Assembly: GCA_946699065.1 (NCBI GenBank)
Contig: CAMPDV010000012.1
Span: forward strand, 1,116,001 to 1,180,000
Source: Loxodes magnus
Taxonomy: Eukaryota > Ciliophora > Karyorelictea > Loxodida > Loxodidae
Direction: 5' to 3'
DNA: 64,000 nt
Each line of letters begins with the position of its first letter. Within the stretch, counting starts at the first letter, position 1. The notes below the pieces were generated by a model. It was not told the origin of the DNA. It did not search any database and saw only the letters and a program-made list of their open reading frames with translations. Positions 49,585 to 62,161 of this stretch are shown piece after piece. The translations under genes were made by a program, and so were the position numbers.

Positions 49585-50971
49585 TGATTATACTTAACTT
49601 TTTATATAATTTCCTACTTATAAAAATGTATTAAACTAGATTATTTATCATAATTCATTCTTATTTTTGCTGCTAGGCACTATAGAGCTTGTAAGTGTTA
49701 AGCATATTCTATAAAACTCTTTTTTTATTTTTATACACTAATATATTTTATTTCTTCTTATGTATAATTTTCGTTGCTTATATATTTTTTACGATTTAAA
49801 GTCTACCTTTTGTATTTATTTAGAAAAAATTCTTTAACTTTTGTAAGAAATGAAAACAATAATTTTTATATGGCTTATTTAATCTATAAATGATTCCTCT
49901 TTTTTATTATCTCAAGTTATTTCTACTAAAAGTTCTTTATTATTGATTTGATAATGTCCATCCCTATTAAATTATGCTTACATTTTGTTCTTTTGATAAA
50001 TTAATTTATTTCTAGTTAACTTATTTTATCTAGAGAAGTTGACTAAACTAAATTATAAGAGCTTTCATTGAAACTATCTTAACTTAATATGAATTTATTA
50101 TAGAAATATTATTTATTTAATAACTAATTAAGATAGAAAAGCTACTAAATGTTAGGCTAAAGTATCATATTAATAGACATGCTTTACCTGTAGCTGTTTT
50201 AATATTTCTTTTATTAGAGTGTCTTTCTAAATATTTCTGACACTGACTTAATAATAACTAAATGACTATATGGTTTCATTTTAGATTTAAAGAAAATTAG
50301 ATAATAAACTAATTTTATAACTATTAATGTCTAATCTTTATTTATTTAATTTAGCTAGCAAATAAAATGGAGACAATCCATATTATCAATGTTTTATGAT
50401 CACTCTAGATCATTTATTAATAAATCTTAGGAATTTAGTTTGAATGACTTTGCCAATTTAATAGAGCTTGCAATAATAGTATATTAAAATTGTATCTAAT
50501 TAGAGCTAGCTATGCAAGTATTAATTACTATTATTTTATTTATTAGTTAATTATATGTTTTTAGCTATCTAGACTTAGATCTCATCACTATATCTTAATT
50601 TAATATACCTTCCAATGCTTACTAATTTAATAGATCTCAAAAGAAATAAATCTGGTATTCATCCTGATTTCAAAAGCTTACATTATAAACTAAAGCAATA
50701 AAATCAAAACTGTATAACCTTTACATAGCAAATTTGAATAAAATAAAACTTCATTAGTAATTTCTTAGAAACAGTGCTATAATAGTAAGTTAATTTAAAC
50801 TAGAAAAAAGGGGATTTAAAATTAGATAAATTAGAGTAAATAGCGTTGAGATTTAAAATTTTAAAGAAGGATTAATTTCTAGTTTAAAAATGAAAAAGGT
50901 TGAGATGAAGCAAACTTTTAATTCTTCACCTAAACATTTAGTTTAAATAGCGTTGCGTATGACATACATAA
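49585..50971. other. AT-rich spacer
   Basis: About 1.4 kb between the membrane-protein gene and the cyclin-like gene. Nothing recognisable. Confidence 0.5.
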
Positions 50972-53900
50972 ATGAAAAACTATTCAAGCGCAGATGAAAT
51001 GGTTAGAAACCTTTTCAACTAGTAAAGGGAAGCTAATATCCATATTATGGATAAAGACTCACGAATTGCAATTAAAAATTATCTTTACTCTCTTCTTAGC
51101 TCTTTGAGAGACAAGGCTTATGAATTCTACTTGTAGTAGTAGAATTAGTAGATGGAAGTCATGTAATAAATATTCCCTTTTAAGGAAAAACTCATGTATG
51201 AGTTTAAGGAAGAAGATCTTGAAACTAAGAAAGCTTGCTTTGAAGAAATCTCCAAATTCTTCGGGATTAGGGAAATTTAGATTTTTGTTTAGAAAGCCAT
51301 TCACATTATGGACTCTCTTTACAATACAACCACTTTTAGACAGGATTGGGAAGACTAAAAGTGAATCCTCGGTGTTTAGTGTCTAGCTATCGTTTTGAAA
51401 TATGAAGGCAAACGAGATGCCTTAATGAGAAATATGTCGAGGGGAGTTCTTAATTAGATAAATGGGCTTTGGGATGGAGATGCTCTTTAAAAGGAAACTC
51501 TTATCATTCAAACCCTAATTAAAAATAGGTTGCCTATTGTATAGCAAACAGCTACAGAGAGTATTGGCATAGTTCTAAACTGACTATCTAATAACTATAA
51601 ATTATCAGATTGGGTAATTAATAAGGTATACATCTTGAGTCTTATTTATGGAGATATCTGCTATAATAGTAAGCTTTTAACATTTAGGCAATTGGATTTT
51701 AAAAGGAGATCTAGTAACTGCTGTTTCAAGTCTTAAATGTGCTTTTTTGCATTATGGATATGATATAACCGAATGGATAGATACAATGGCAAGATAATGT
51801 GGATGCGATTAAAATAGAGAGCTAGTCTATGTAAGGTTTAATTATTCAGCTTTAAATTGTAAACTGCTCTATGTATATAATGGATGAAATAAAGAAAATT
51901 CAGAAATCCTAAAAGCAAATTTAAAAATGTTTCTCCATCGTTTAAAAACTAAAACTCGAAAAGCAAGCTCTAAACTAATGTTAATAGCTTAGAGAGTTCC
52001 AAAATAAAATAAACAAGTAAGTTATTAATTTTTCAGAATAAACATAGACAAAAACAGATTTATGGGTCAAATAGAAAGTAAAAAGAAAATAAAGATCTAG
52101 TGAGTATAATTATTTATCCCTGTTTTAAATCATTTATTTGGTAAATTTCCCTTATATCATAATTTTTTTTATTTTGTACAATTAATTAGAAACATTTCAA
52201 CTATAATCATTTCTTACCTTTTATTAAATCTTTATCTTTTTAAGTTTTAAGAGGAGTACAAGAAGTTAATGGTCAACTTAGATTTTTCGGATAAACTTCA
52301 TATAGTTAATTTCCCAGGAAAAGTAGCAAATATTTAAGTTCTAAAGTTTCTAAAAGAAAGTCACATTAATGTTCATCGAACTGAATTCACCTTAATCTAA
52401 TGATAATTAAAATGCAGCTTTAATTAAATAAAATAAAGCAATATTAATTAAATCTTAGTCTTTATTGTAATTAGTACCTAACATACAAACAAATGATAAA
52501 AGTCTAATAAAAGAAACTTAAAGGTTTAAAGCTATAAAAGGGAAGTTTATATAATTTATTTTAAAATTTAATAAATAAATTCATTAGAGTAGTTTAATTT
52601 CCACCTTAGAAAATTAATCCGTTCTCAGAGTCACTTTGCATCAAGATATACTTGCTCTAAATAATTTAAACTCCTTAAGATTTTTCCTTTTACATGATAT
52701 TTATAAGTATCTAATTAATTTTCAGGATGATAAGCTAGTAATGATTCTAAATTATAAGTATTAATAATATATAAGAGAGAATAAATAGAGTGAGGAAGAT
52801 AGTTTAGAGTAAGGATAAATTACAGTAGCAAATTAAATAGTTACTTTATAATTTCAATTTAAATAAAATTTAGACTATTAGAATAATCTGATAAAGCTAA
52901 TTTAATGCAAGAAAAAATAAAATAAATTGAATTTATTTTAAGCAGCTTGAATGGGTTTTCGCCTTCATAAGAAAGTAAGAAAGAAGATGAATCTATAACC
53001 TCTAAAGTCATAGTAAGCAAAATGGAATCAGTTAAAATTAACAGTGTCGGAGATTTTTCGTAGAATTTGTTAGATTTAAAATAGCCCTAACAGAAATTCT
53101 CATAGAGCTTGTAAATTTTGCCCGAGAATCAAGACGAAACGTGTAGTGATAAAAAGCCTATAAGTTTTATGGGATTTTTAAAGTCCTTGAATATGAGTTT
53201 TGAGGAAGAGCTAACTTTGTTCAAGTTACTGGATAGTTTCTCTTAAGATAAAAAGTAAAACAGTGATCAAATATTCTCCTAACAAAGAATCAAATAAATT
53301 ATCTAAATAATAAGAAAATGATGAACTTACGATTAGAGCATTCCGTATATTTTCAATTAATAGACTTAAAAATTTTACGAGGATGTAGTCAAGAAATTAA
53401 ATGAAATACAAAATGAAGTAGTACACTACCTACATATAACCATTCAAAGCCGTTAAATCAATTGAAACAAAATTGCATCTAATTTTCAGTAGGAGAAGCA
53501 ATCAGAGGTAGAGAAAAATAATTTTTTTTACGATTCCGATATAAACGTTGATGATTATCTCCAAGAGTTGAATGTTTTCATAGTAAACCAGCAAACATAA
53601 GAACTTCAATAGAAGAAAATCCAGAAAAACTGTAAAAAAGAGACTTAAGAAGACCTGGAATAGCGTTATAAGTTTTCTAATGATGAAAGCATAGAAGAAT
53701 GCCTAAATATAGATTTAGAAAGCGAACTTTGCAACTCCTAATTAGAAAAATAATAATATGAATTTACTGAAAATTATGACAATAAGCTAAAGAAAAAGGA
53801 GTAAGAAAAAATGAAATTGTAGAAGCTGATGATGCAGTAACAAATAAAATTAAAGCTTATAAATGAGCAAATTAGTTTCTTTAAATAGTAGAAAGAGGTA

Positions 53901-54272
53901 AAATTGACTGTTCCTTAGGTTTCAATCGAGAAAGAATCTTTTTATCGTTCTTAAATCCAAAATATTATGAAAGACTAACAAAATTATAAATCTGAAAATG
54001 TTAATTATAAAAAGGAAGAGAAAGGAGATTTCAAATAGGACTAAAATGGCTCTATAGATTGAAATAAAAAAGTACAAAAGATCGCTTTTTAGATGAGACA
54101 TGTAAAAAATTTCAGTGATTTTGAAAATGAATCTCTATTTTTGAAAGAACTTGCGCTAAAAACTAAAAGAGTTAGACAAGAATGCGATTAGAATGGTTAC
54201 AAGCAAAGTGAGTTTGAAAACAGTAACTAGAAGAATCGAAAATTATAGGAAAAAGGAGAGGCAACAATTTGA
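50972..54272 (+). CDS. Cyclin-like protein with long C-terminal extension, four exons
   Basis: Exons 50972-51668, 51688-52099, 52245-52808 and 52874-54272 join in phase to 1023 residues ending at the TGA at 54270. The first ~330 residues fit a two-lobe cyclin fold. The N-lobe has MDSLYN...DQKWILGVQCLAIVLKYEG, like the cyclin helix ending KYEE. The C-lobe has KETLIIQTL, then IYGDICYN joined across the first intron to SNWILKGDLVTAVSSLKCAF. Cyclins activate and target CDK-type kinases. The remaining ~690 residues are Gln/Lys/Glu-rich with coiled-coil-like stretches and match nothing I recognise. TGA codons occur internally (for example DQKWILG). Intron positions are inferred from frame and GT-AG ends. 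The cyclin call is moderate; a general cyclin-box or scaffold protein is the alternative. Confidence 0.65.
51669..51687 (+). other. Very short putative intron (19 nt) in the cyclin-like gene
   Basis: GTAAGCTTTTAACATTTAG. Removing it restores the frame and joins the C-lobe helix sequence. An alternative 49-nt GT-AG interval (51639-51687) also restores the frame but deletes cyclin-like residues. Confidence 0.5.
52100..52244 (+). other. Putative intron (145 nt) in the cyclin-like gene
   Basis: Begins GTGAGT and ends CTTTTTAAG. It is T-rich and much more AT-rich than its flanks, and its removal is needed to continue the frame. Confidence 0.65.
52809..52873 (+). other. Putative intron (65 nt) in the cyclin-like gene
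   Basis: Begins GTAAGG and ends AAATTTAG; splicing restores the frame into the long C-terminal exon. Confidence 0.6.
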
Positions 54273-56516
54273 TGCTTATTAAAACTTTAGTATTATTCAA
54301 TTTCTTAATTTAAGCAATAAAAATCTTAATCGTTAAATAAAAATCTTAATCGTTAGAATCCTTCATTGATTTTAGAAAAATAAAATGAGACGTTTCGTTA
54401 CTTCATTTAAGAGAAATAATAGTTATTATGATAATAATTGATTATTTAGAAAAGAAATTTTGATTTTAAAGTTAAATATTTTGTTTTCTTTAATATACCA
54501 TTTTGATAAAACTTAATTATGATTAAAAAGTAAAATAAACCTGCTTAGTCAAATTTAGTTAAAGTAAATTAAACATAGATTTCTTAATAGTAAGCACTAG
54601 TTTTTATAATACCTTTATTACTCATTTATAGATACGAAATTTTTTTTATTATATTAATATTTCTACTCTTGATTCAATAAAACGGAATTACTAAGATAAA
54701 TTGACTGGAGAAGTATTATTAGTCCATTGATTGTAAATTATTACTTTTTATCCTTATTTATATATTATCAATCTTAAACTTTTGACTTATAATTCATTTA
54801 TTATTTATGAGTTTTAGCTTTTAGACTAGAAATTTACTATTTATAAAGATTGGCATAGAATCATTTTTCTGAAGATAAATCCCTAATTATATCTATTTTA
54901 TTATAAAGCTGTATCAATTATATTTAAATCTACTTTTGATATTTATCCTAGTGCGTTATAGCTTTAACTAAACAATAAGAATTTAAATTATTAATTTGAG
55001 ACACAAGTATCACTTAATTTTAGTTAGTTTGATAATCTGTTAGGCAGACTAAAGCTAAATTTAATCGGTTTATTTATTTATATCCGTATTAAAATACTTT
55101 TCCACTGTTTTTCAAAAGATAATCTCAAGCTCTGAAAAAAATGCTCTATCAAATATCAGATATGAATTTATTATCAATATCAAGAGTAGAAAAAAGATTA
55201 ACTATCTCTGTTTTACCTCTCTTATATCTACTTATATAATGGGTAGCACTAAATACTTAGAATAGAATACCTTTTTATTTCTTTAATAGCTTATATTAAT
55301 CATATACAATGCTATTATAATCAAAATTTATGTATTTTTGGGTTATATTTTAAATTAAAAAATAATGAAGAAATATTAATTTAAGCTAATAGCAGCATTA
55401 ATAAACTCAACTCTATTATAATTAAACTATCTCTGTTAATTCTTCCATTGATATGTATCTTATTATTCTTAACTTTAAGTTGTTAGTTAAATTAAATTTA
55501 TTCAAAAGTAAATTGCTTTGAAAATATCAAATGGAGCTCTTTATTTATATAGAATTGAAGTTAATTCTGAATATTGTTTCATTATCTAATAAGTGTTTTA
55601 TATAAGCTTTTTTATTTATTATTTTCAATTTACTAGACTAGAATTCTTCTATTTACCTCTTTTACCAAAATATTACTTTCTAATTTAATAATTCTTCAAT
55701 TTATTTCTTAGTAATCTGGTTCCTCTTTTATAGCAGTATAATGATACTTAAAAGGAAAGAAAGCTAGGAGTTAATTTACTTACATTCATTTAGTATACCA
55801 AAATTATTATGCTAGATAAATTACAATGCTATTAGCTTTTTATTAGCCTTTATTAATTTTCCTATTAAGCCCTATGCAGTTGTTTCAATGAAAGCATTAA
55901 AATAGCTAAAGAATAAGTTTTTTTCAATTACTCTATAAACATAATTTATACTCAAGTTTGAACTACAATTTTTATGAAAATTGCTTTCCTTTTAAATAAA
56001 AGAGATTAAAGGTATATTCTGATTATAGTTATTTTAATTTGTAGTTAGCTTATAATTAAAAGGATTAAGCATATTTAAATACTAAAATGATATATTTGTT
56101 TTATCTTATATATAAGAGACATTAATTAAAAGCAATACTTACTTAGAATAAAACCATTATATGCTTAATAATAGAAGGAATAGTTCTATTTATTAATTGT
56201 TTAATTAAGGATTTTTATTGTGCTTAAAAGCATTAAATAATTGGTTTTTATAATTTTGCTTCTAACTTTATTAACTAAAGATAGGTAAGCCTTGCAAATG
56301 GGAAGTTGCAAGACACTTTTAAATAATAAGTAAATGGTTTATTAGAGATTTCTTAGTTATATCGAACAAATGAGCAAGCATATGAAATGGAACTATTAAT
56401 TCTTAAATTTAAGAACATTAAAATGACTAATTATGTTTTCTAAAGATATTGTTTATATATAACCTATATAGCCTCTTTGAAGTTAGAGTTAATCTTGCTT
56501 ATTATTGTATTGTAAC
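54273..56516. other. AT-rich spacer
   Basis: About 2.2 kb without a supported gene. It contains a small tandem duplication of aataaaaatcttaatcgtta at about 54316-54355. Confidence 0.5.
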
Positions 56517-57434
56517 TCATTTTTAGCCTTTATTAGTAAAAAAATTCTTAAATCTTAAATAAAGTTATTACTCTATATTAGTTCTTGTAAGCTTGCTATA
56601 TAAGTAATAGCAAAAGCCTATTGAAAATAGGTTATTAAATTAGGTATTAAAAATAATAAAAATCTTCTAGTGTGATTCTTTAAATTTAATAACTTCATTT
56701 GATGAAAAAATATTTTAAGCTCTTAATGGGTTGTTGACGAATAATATAATCTGTCTTAGATAAATAACAAAAAAATTAAATTAAGAAATTTTAACTTTAA
56801 AGACTTTGTGCTGTATTCTTTTCGGATACTTCTATTTTACCATTAACGACTGTCTAAACTCTTATGCGAAGTCCTTAAATTGAATTTCATTGAGATCTTG
56901 TATAGTTTCAAATCCTTTCAAATATCCTAAACTTTCTTAATTTATTATCACTTTTTTGAACTACTTGAATCTTATCTTCCCAACTATTTAGTCAGATGTC
57001 AGAAAGCAATCTTGTTGCTAGCTATTTTTCTACTAAGCAACACCAGAACCAAGAACTCCAAAATTACTCTTTTGTTAGATGCTAGCTCTTCTTAAAATTT
57101 TGATTTTATTACTCATGTAGCTTTGTCACTTTTTTTGTAAGATTGTAGAAACAGAAGCTTTAATATAAGGAATTGGGCTTTCTATAACTTCTTCATTGCC
57201 TTCAAAATAGTTATTAACTCTTAGTTTCTACCTGCTAGAAACAGCTTATTTAATATATCTAATATAAGAGTCATTAATCTGGTAATTGATCAGTGCCTCT
57301 TCTTTTTTCGGCTTTATTTTAGCAGTGAATGGTTTTCTAACCTATTTATTAAGTGCTCCTTAAGGACTTTCAATTAATGAAGATTTCTTTCTTTTAATAT
57401 TAGTCAAGTCAAGTCGAATATTTGGTCCAGACAT
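56517..57434 (-). CDS. Uncharacterised basic protein
   Basis: A minus-strand frame from the ATG at 57434 (MSGPNIRLDLTNIKRKKSSL) runs 305 residues to a TGA at 56517. The first ~230 residues are clearly coding in composition: Lys-, Gln- and Ser-rich, for example KPFTAKIKPKKEEALINYQ and QKKWQSYMSNKIKILRRAS, with Trp from an internal TGA. The last ~70 residues are lower complexity and the true end may be earlier or spliced. No domain, signal peptide or membrane segment is recognised. The basic N-terminus would suit a nuclear or cytoskeletal protein; this is only a guess. Confidence 0.65.
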
Positions 57435-59157
57435 TTTATATATTTAATATAGCTTTATATTCATAAAGAGCATATTTCATAATCTATAAAAAACCTTTTA
57501 CTTATTTAATTTATGGACCTTTAATTTAAAAAACTGGAGCTTAAATACATTAATACTTATTATCTAACTAAGCTACTACATACTATATCACTCTTTTAAT
57601 ACTAATAATGTTAAACCCTACCCAGCTATTTTGATTTGTCTATTTTAAACTACTCTTTATATTCTTAATTTCTTTCCTCAACTGCTATATGTATAAAACT
57701 AAGTGCTTTGCTTAATTATAGATCTAATTTATCAATTCTGATACTTTAAAAAGGATAACAAGTACTATTACTTTTTCTTAAATCTTCCAATTATTTTTTT
57801 ATTTGAGTGGTCATATCTTAAAAACTGGGATTAAAACAGTGTATAAATGATTTAAAGTAGTAAAGGACTAAATATAATATACATAGTGAATAGAAGATAA
57901 TTGAATATATAGATTCCTTATGAATTATTACATCTATTATTTCTAATTACTTAGGTTAAATCATTCAACAGTTCCTCCTATAAGGCTAATAGTAATTAAT
58001 AGCAAGCTTAATATTTTTCTACCTCTCTCTTTGAGCTATTTTTATTTATAATTATAAGCATTTTTTAGCTTTTGTTTAAGTGATTTCTAGAATCCTTAAG
58101 AACAAAGCTAGAATGAATTTAAATTTACTTATATTTAAATTAAACTAAAAGTCTAAAGCACTTATCTCTCTTTAAATTGATAAGCAAGTATATAAATATA
58201 TTTAAGACATCGAGAATATAAAAATGATTGATAAGTAAATGGGATAATGATTAAGTAAAGAGAATAAAGAGATTAAGATTAAATAAGTTTAAGCTATGAA
58301 ATATAGCTATCTAATTAATTATTGATAAGATAATAGTCTAATAATTTATTCTCTCTTCTATATCTAAATTTAGTTTAAAATTAATTTATAACTTTAACTA
58401 AATCCCTTATGCCACCTTTAAGAAACTATAGTAATATAGGGAAGAGAAAAAGCCTTTTAATTAAGTATAAACAAAAGTTTTAGCCTTATATATAAGAATT
58501 GTACTTATTTAACAAATATAGCAAAGGTATTTTAATAGTTAATCAATTATCCTACTATCAAAATCCTTTTTGCATATGAATATTTTAAAAGATAATTGTA
58601 TTTACTAAACATCGAAATTGATATCAATCCATGAAAGAATATCTTAAAGCAGTGAAAATTATCAATTTATATTTCTGAAATTTTTAAGAATTTATCATAA
58701 AAGAACAATTACTTAGAGAATTAGCTAGCTTCTACCTAAAAATAAAATCATTTATGAATTTTAAAAAATTGGCCCATTTTATTCAAACATAAAAGTTAAT
58801 ATTCAACTGGAAATAAACAAAATTAGATCCTTAAAATATAAAATAATTAAGTTTCTCTTAGAAAAAAATTGAAAGCTGACATACCTCTCACCTATAAGCA
58901 TGATATTTAATAATAATTTTAAAATAGATAGAAGAAAAATATCTTAAATAATTCCATCAATAATTTATTTAAAAGCAAGCTGGTAAAATAGCTTAAATAA
59001 ATCATTTATAGAAATTTGAAAGATATTCAAAAAATTAGAAAAAGGGTCTAACGGAATTTTCTTTATTCGGTTTTGAAATAATTTTAATTAGTTTCCAAGT
59101 AATTTAAAAATAAAGTTTAACTGAAAGTTAAATTGTTATAATTGACATCGAATTAAT
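57435..59157. other. AT-rich spacer between divergent genes
   Basis: About 1.7 kb between two divergently transcribed genes (starts at 57434 minus and 59158 plus), so it should contain both promoters. No further gene, repeat or motif was recognised. Confidence 0.5.
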
Positions 59158-60063
59158 ATGTCTTCGTAAACTAACGATAAAAAGAGATCAAGGTAAAAGG
59201 AAGTTTAGGATAAAGTTACATAAGAGAACTCGAAGGCAAATAAGAGATAAAAAGCAAACCCTAAATAAGAGAATAATGAGAACAATAAAAGCTAAAGTCA
59301 AACTTAGTCCTAGCCTAAATAAAACGAAAGAAAGATATTATCATAGTAATCTAATAACAATAAATAGAAATTACCTTAAAAGGAAAATGCCAAATAACCA
59401 GGTTAGAGATAAAATGAGTTATAAGCTAAGTAAAATTAGTTAAAATAGGACTCTGAATTGTCTGACGCAAATGCAAAAAAGAAATCTTACAAAAAAGTAA
59501 AACTATCAGATGAAGAGTATAGAGTTGGCGATAACGTTATAGTTTTGGTAGAGGGAGAACTAGATGAAGATGGTAATAAGCCCTTTTCTGTAGGGAAAAT
59601 TGAGTAGATCTTTATTCTGAATGATAACAAAACAAAACCTTATGTTAAAGTGACATGGTATATGAATGCTAAAGAAATAAATAAAGAATATGACTTTTTC
59701 GGCGACTCTGAACTTTTCTTAAGTAATGCTTAAGAGTAAGTGGAAGCAACTTCCTTAGATGGCCACTGTTAAATCTTGACTCTTGAAGAATATGAAAAAA
59801 GTGAAGAAAAGGAAGGAGAAGACCCTGTTTTCTATGCTAGAGCTAGCTGGGATATTTAAAAATAGAAATTTAACCCACCAATTAGCTAGTGGCCTAAAAA
59901 CTGTTACTGCAAAAAGCCAAGCAATCCTGATAAGGCTTATGTATAATGTGATTAATGCGAGAAATGATTTCATCTAGAATGCGTCTAACTTACGAAGGAA
60001 GAATGTGGCAAGGACTGGAAATGTAAGAAATGCGAAAAGAAAAATCAAAAAGAAAGCGAGTGA
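59158..60063 (+). CDS. BAH-PHD chromatin reader protein
   Basis: A 301-residue frame from the ATG at 59158 to a TGA at 60061. Residues 1-115 are a Gln/Asn/Lys-rich disordered tail. Residues ~118-245 form a BAH domain (YRVGDNVIVLVEGE, PFSVGKIEQIF, VKVTWYM, the FFGDSELFLS region and DPVFYARASWD). Residues 249-292 are a C4HC3 PHD finger with ligands C249, C251, C264, C267, H272, C275, C289 and C292. The invariant PHD tryptophan (Trp270 in CEKWFHLEC) is a TGA codon at 59965, only 96 nt before the TGA stop. This arrangement matches plant EBS/SHL-type readers, in which BAH and PHD bind methylated histone H3 tails. A nuclear role in transcriptional control is inferred. Confidence 0.93.
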
Positions 60064-61559
60064 CCCTAATATGCTAATTAATTTTCTTAAACGATCTTTT
60101 TCATATTCCATGGATCTTCCTTAATATCAATCTACATTATATCTCTCAGCTTTGTGTACATACAGCAATAACTGCTCAAATTATCTAAACTTTATATTAT
60201 AACTAATAACTCCAGCAAATGAAAAGTTTTAAACTCTGAATCAATTTCTTATTAACTATAAAATAGTAGTTAGAATATTTCTCTTTCTCTATTTATTATT
60301 AACTATAAAATAAATTATCGTATGCATGCTAAATTAACTAGATAAACATTATTTCATAAAGTCGATGCTTTAATAAGATAAAATTTTTTTGGTTATCTAA
60401 TTTATTCACTAAAGCCTATGTTCTTTTATGAAAAAGTAGTTAAAACAAATGATTGATATTAAAAATTAAAATCTTAGAATGTTTATTTGTTTAGATAATT
60501 TTGCTATCTCTTTTAACTTTACAACTATATATAATCTAAAAATAGATTCAATTTTAGAATCTTATGATATGAATAATTATAATTAATTACCAATAAGCTG
60601 GCTTTTAAAATATCTAGTCTATTGGTTATATTTTTAAAAGTTTTAACTTTAAAGCTATTTTTCTGGTAAGCTTTTATTGCTTTAAAATTTAGATGAACGA
60701 AACAATTAAAATAAAGAGATAATTTTTTAATCTAACTTAATGAAGAATTGCTAAATAAATATTATTAAGAAATTTCATAATTGAAAGATATATTACCAAC
60801 ATTATTCTTTCAAAGATCCAAACTATTCAATCAATTTTTTATTAGTATTTATAAAATTCAAGTTCATGGTGGGTAGACTCTTTCTATAAAATGTATAAAA
60901 TTTATTAGTTTTTACCTTCGATTTATTCTTCTCAAAGTTAACTATATAATTAAATGCTTTATTAGACAATTAATTATTTCTTCTTAGTAAATTAAATTAT
61001 TAAGATACTCCTTTTAGATTGCTATTTATTATTTTAATGTTAAACAGGAGTTTTATAATTGTAAATTATTGATAAATCATAGCTTTATAGTTTAAAAGCT
61101 ACTCTTATTTACATTTATAATTTAAAAACTTTATCTAAACAATAAAAGGATTAAATCTCCAGATTTAAAGAAAGAATTAGCCTTCTAAACTTTATTGATC
61201 TTAATTATAATTTCCTTCCGAAGTAAATCAGCTGCACTAAATATTTCTAAGATAATACTTCTAAATTTAACTAATTTAAAAGCTTGATACATGGATTTTA
61301 TAATTACTCTATTTATCCTGAATAGCAACTTCTAAATTCTTTAGTTTATTAATTTTAAACTCCAATTGATTATTATTTATTAGATAAAGCTTTATTATAA
61401 AACTAGGATAAATTTAAAGTGCTTATTATCTGATATTAGTCCATTCTATTTATAAACTTTATTTATACTTAAAATCTTCTGAAAGAGTGAGCTTATAATT
61501 ATATCTTTGAATTAATTAACTTCATTCAGATAATTAAGAGTTTCTTTCATTATAGATCA
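60064..61559. other. AT-rich spacer
   Basis: About 1.5 kb after the BAH-PHD gene with nothing recognisable. Confidence 0.5.
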
Positions 61560-61874
61560 ATGGTAGTAGAAGAAATCAGTTCTGCTATTATAGCAATCAT
61601 ATTATTTTATCTATTAGCTCCGGAACTAAAATTAAGTTTAGAAGAAAGAGTAAAAATGATTAATTATTCTTAATATGATTTATTAATATTAAGGCTTTCA
61701 TAATTAAGGTATTTATTTGATTTTAGATGCTAAAATAGATTTATAGATTAAGTATTCATTTTAGCTTTAGTATCAAGTTCAATTAGTGCAGAATATAAAT
61801 TTATCTTCAAAGCTTAACTATTAATTGAATTTATATCTCAAAACTTAGAAACTATAGAGTAAAACCTGAAGTGA
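61560..61874 (+). CDS. Candidate small protein, unknown
   Basis: The ATG at 61560 opens a 104-residue frame to a TGA at 61872. It starts MVVEEISSAIIAIILFYLL, a possible membrane segment, followed by a charged stretch (PELKLSLEERVKMI) and a second hydrophobic region. Codons beginning with G are frequent, as in the real genes here. There is no domain match, and in this code an open frame is weak evidence, so it may be chance. Confidence 0.3.
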
Positions 61875-62161
61875 CTGTAGTTTTAATAACTTCAATTGAG
61901 ATTCACTTGATTACTGTAATCTTCTTTCATATGCTTTAAATCCTATTTGCAGGCTTAGATGAATTCTATTAATGGATCTTTCTATAATAATCAAATTTAA
62001 TGTACTAGATAGTTTCTATTAAGGATATTTTCTTTAGACTTTTAAATATAGATTGAAAGATCTTACTATAGAAGATAAGTAGAAAGACTTAGAAATATAA
62101 AAGACTAAAAATAATCAAACAAAAGGACCTAAAATAATTAAATGACTAATTTAATAAAGTT

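Noticed and set aside
51059-51386. Overlapping open frames on both strands under the standard code
   Set aside because: They are shadows of exon 1 of the cyclin-like gene, which lies in another frame with TAA/TAG as Gln.
59755-59977. Two short standard-code open frames, one on each strand
   Set aside because: They are off-frame readings of the BAH-PHD gene.
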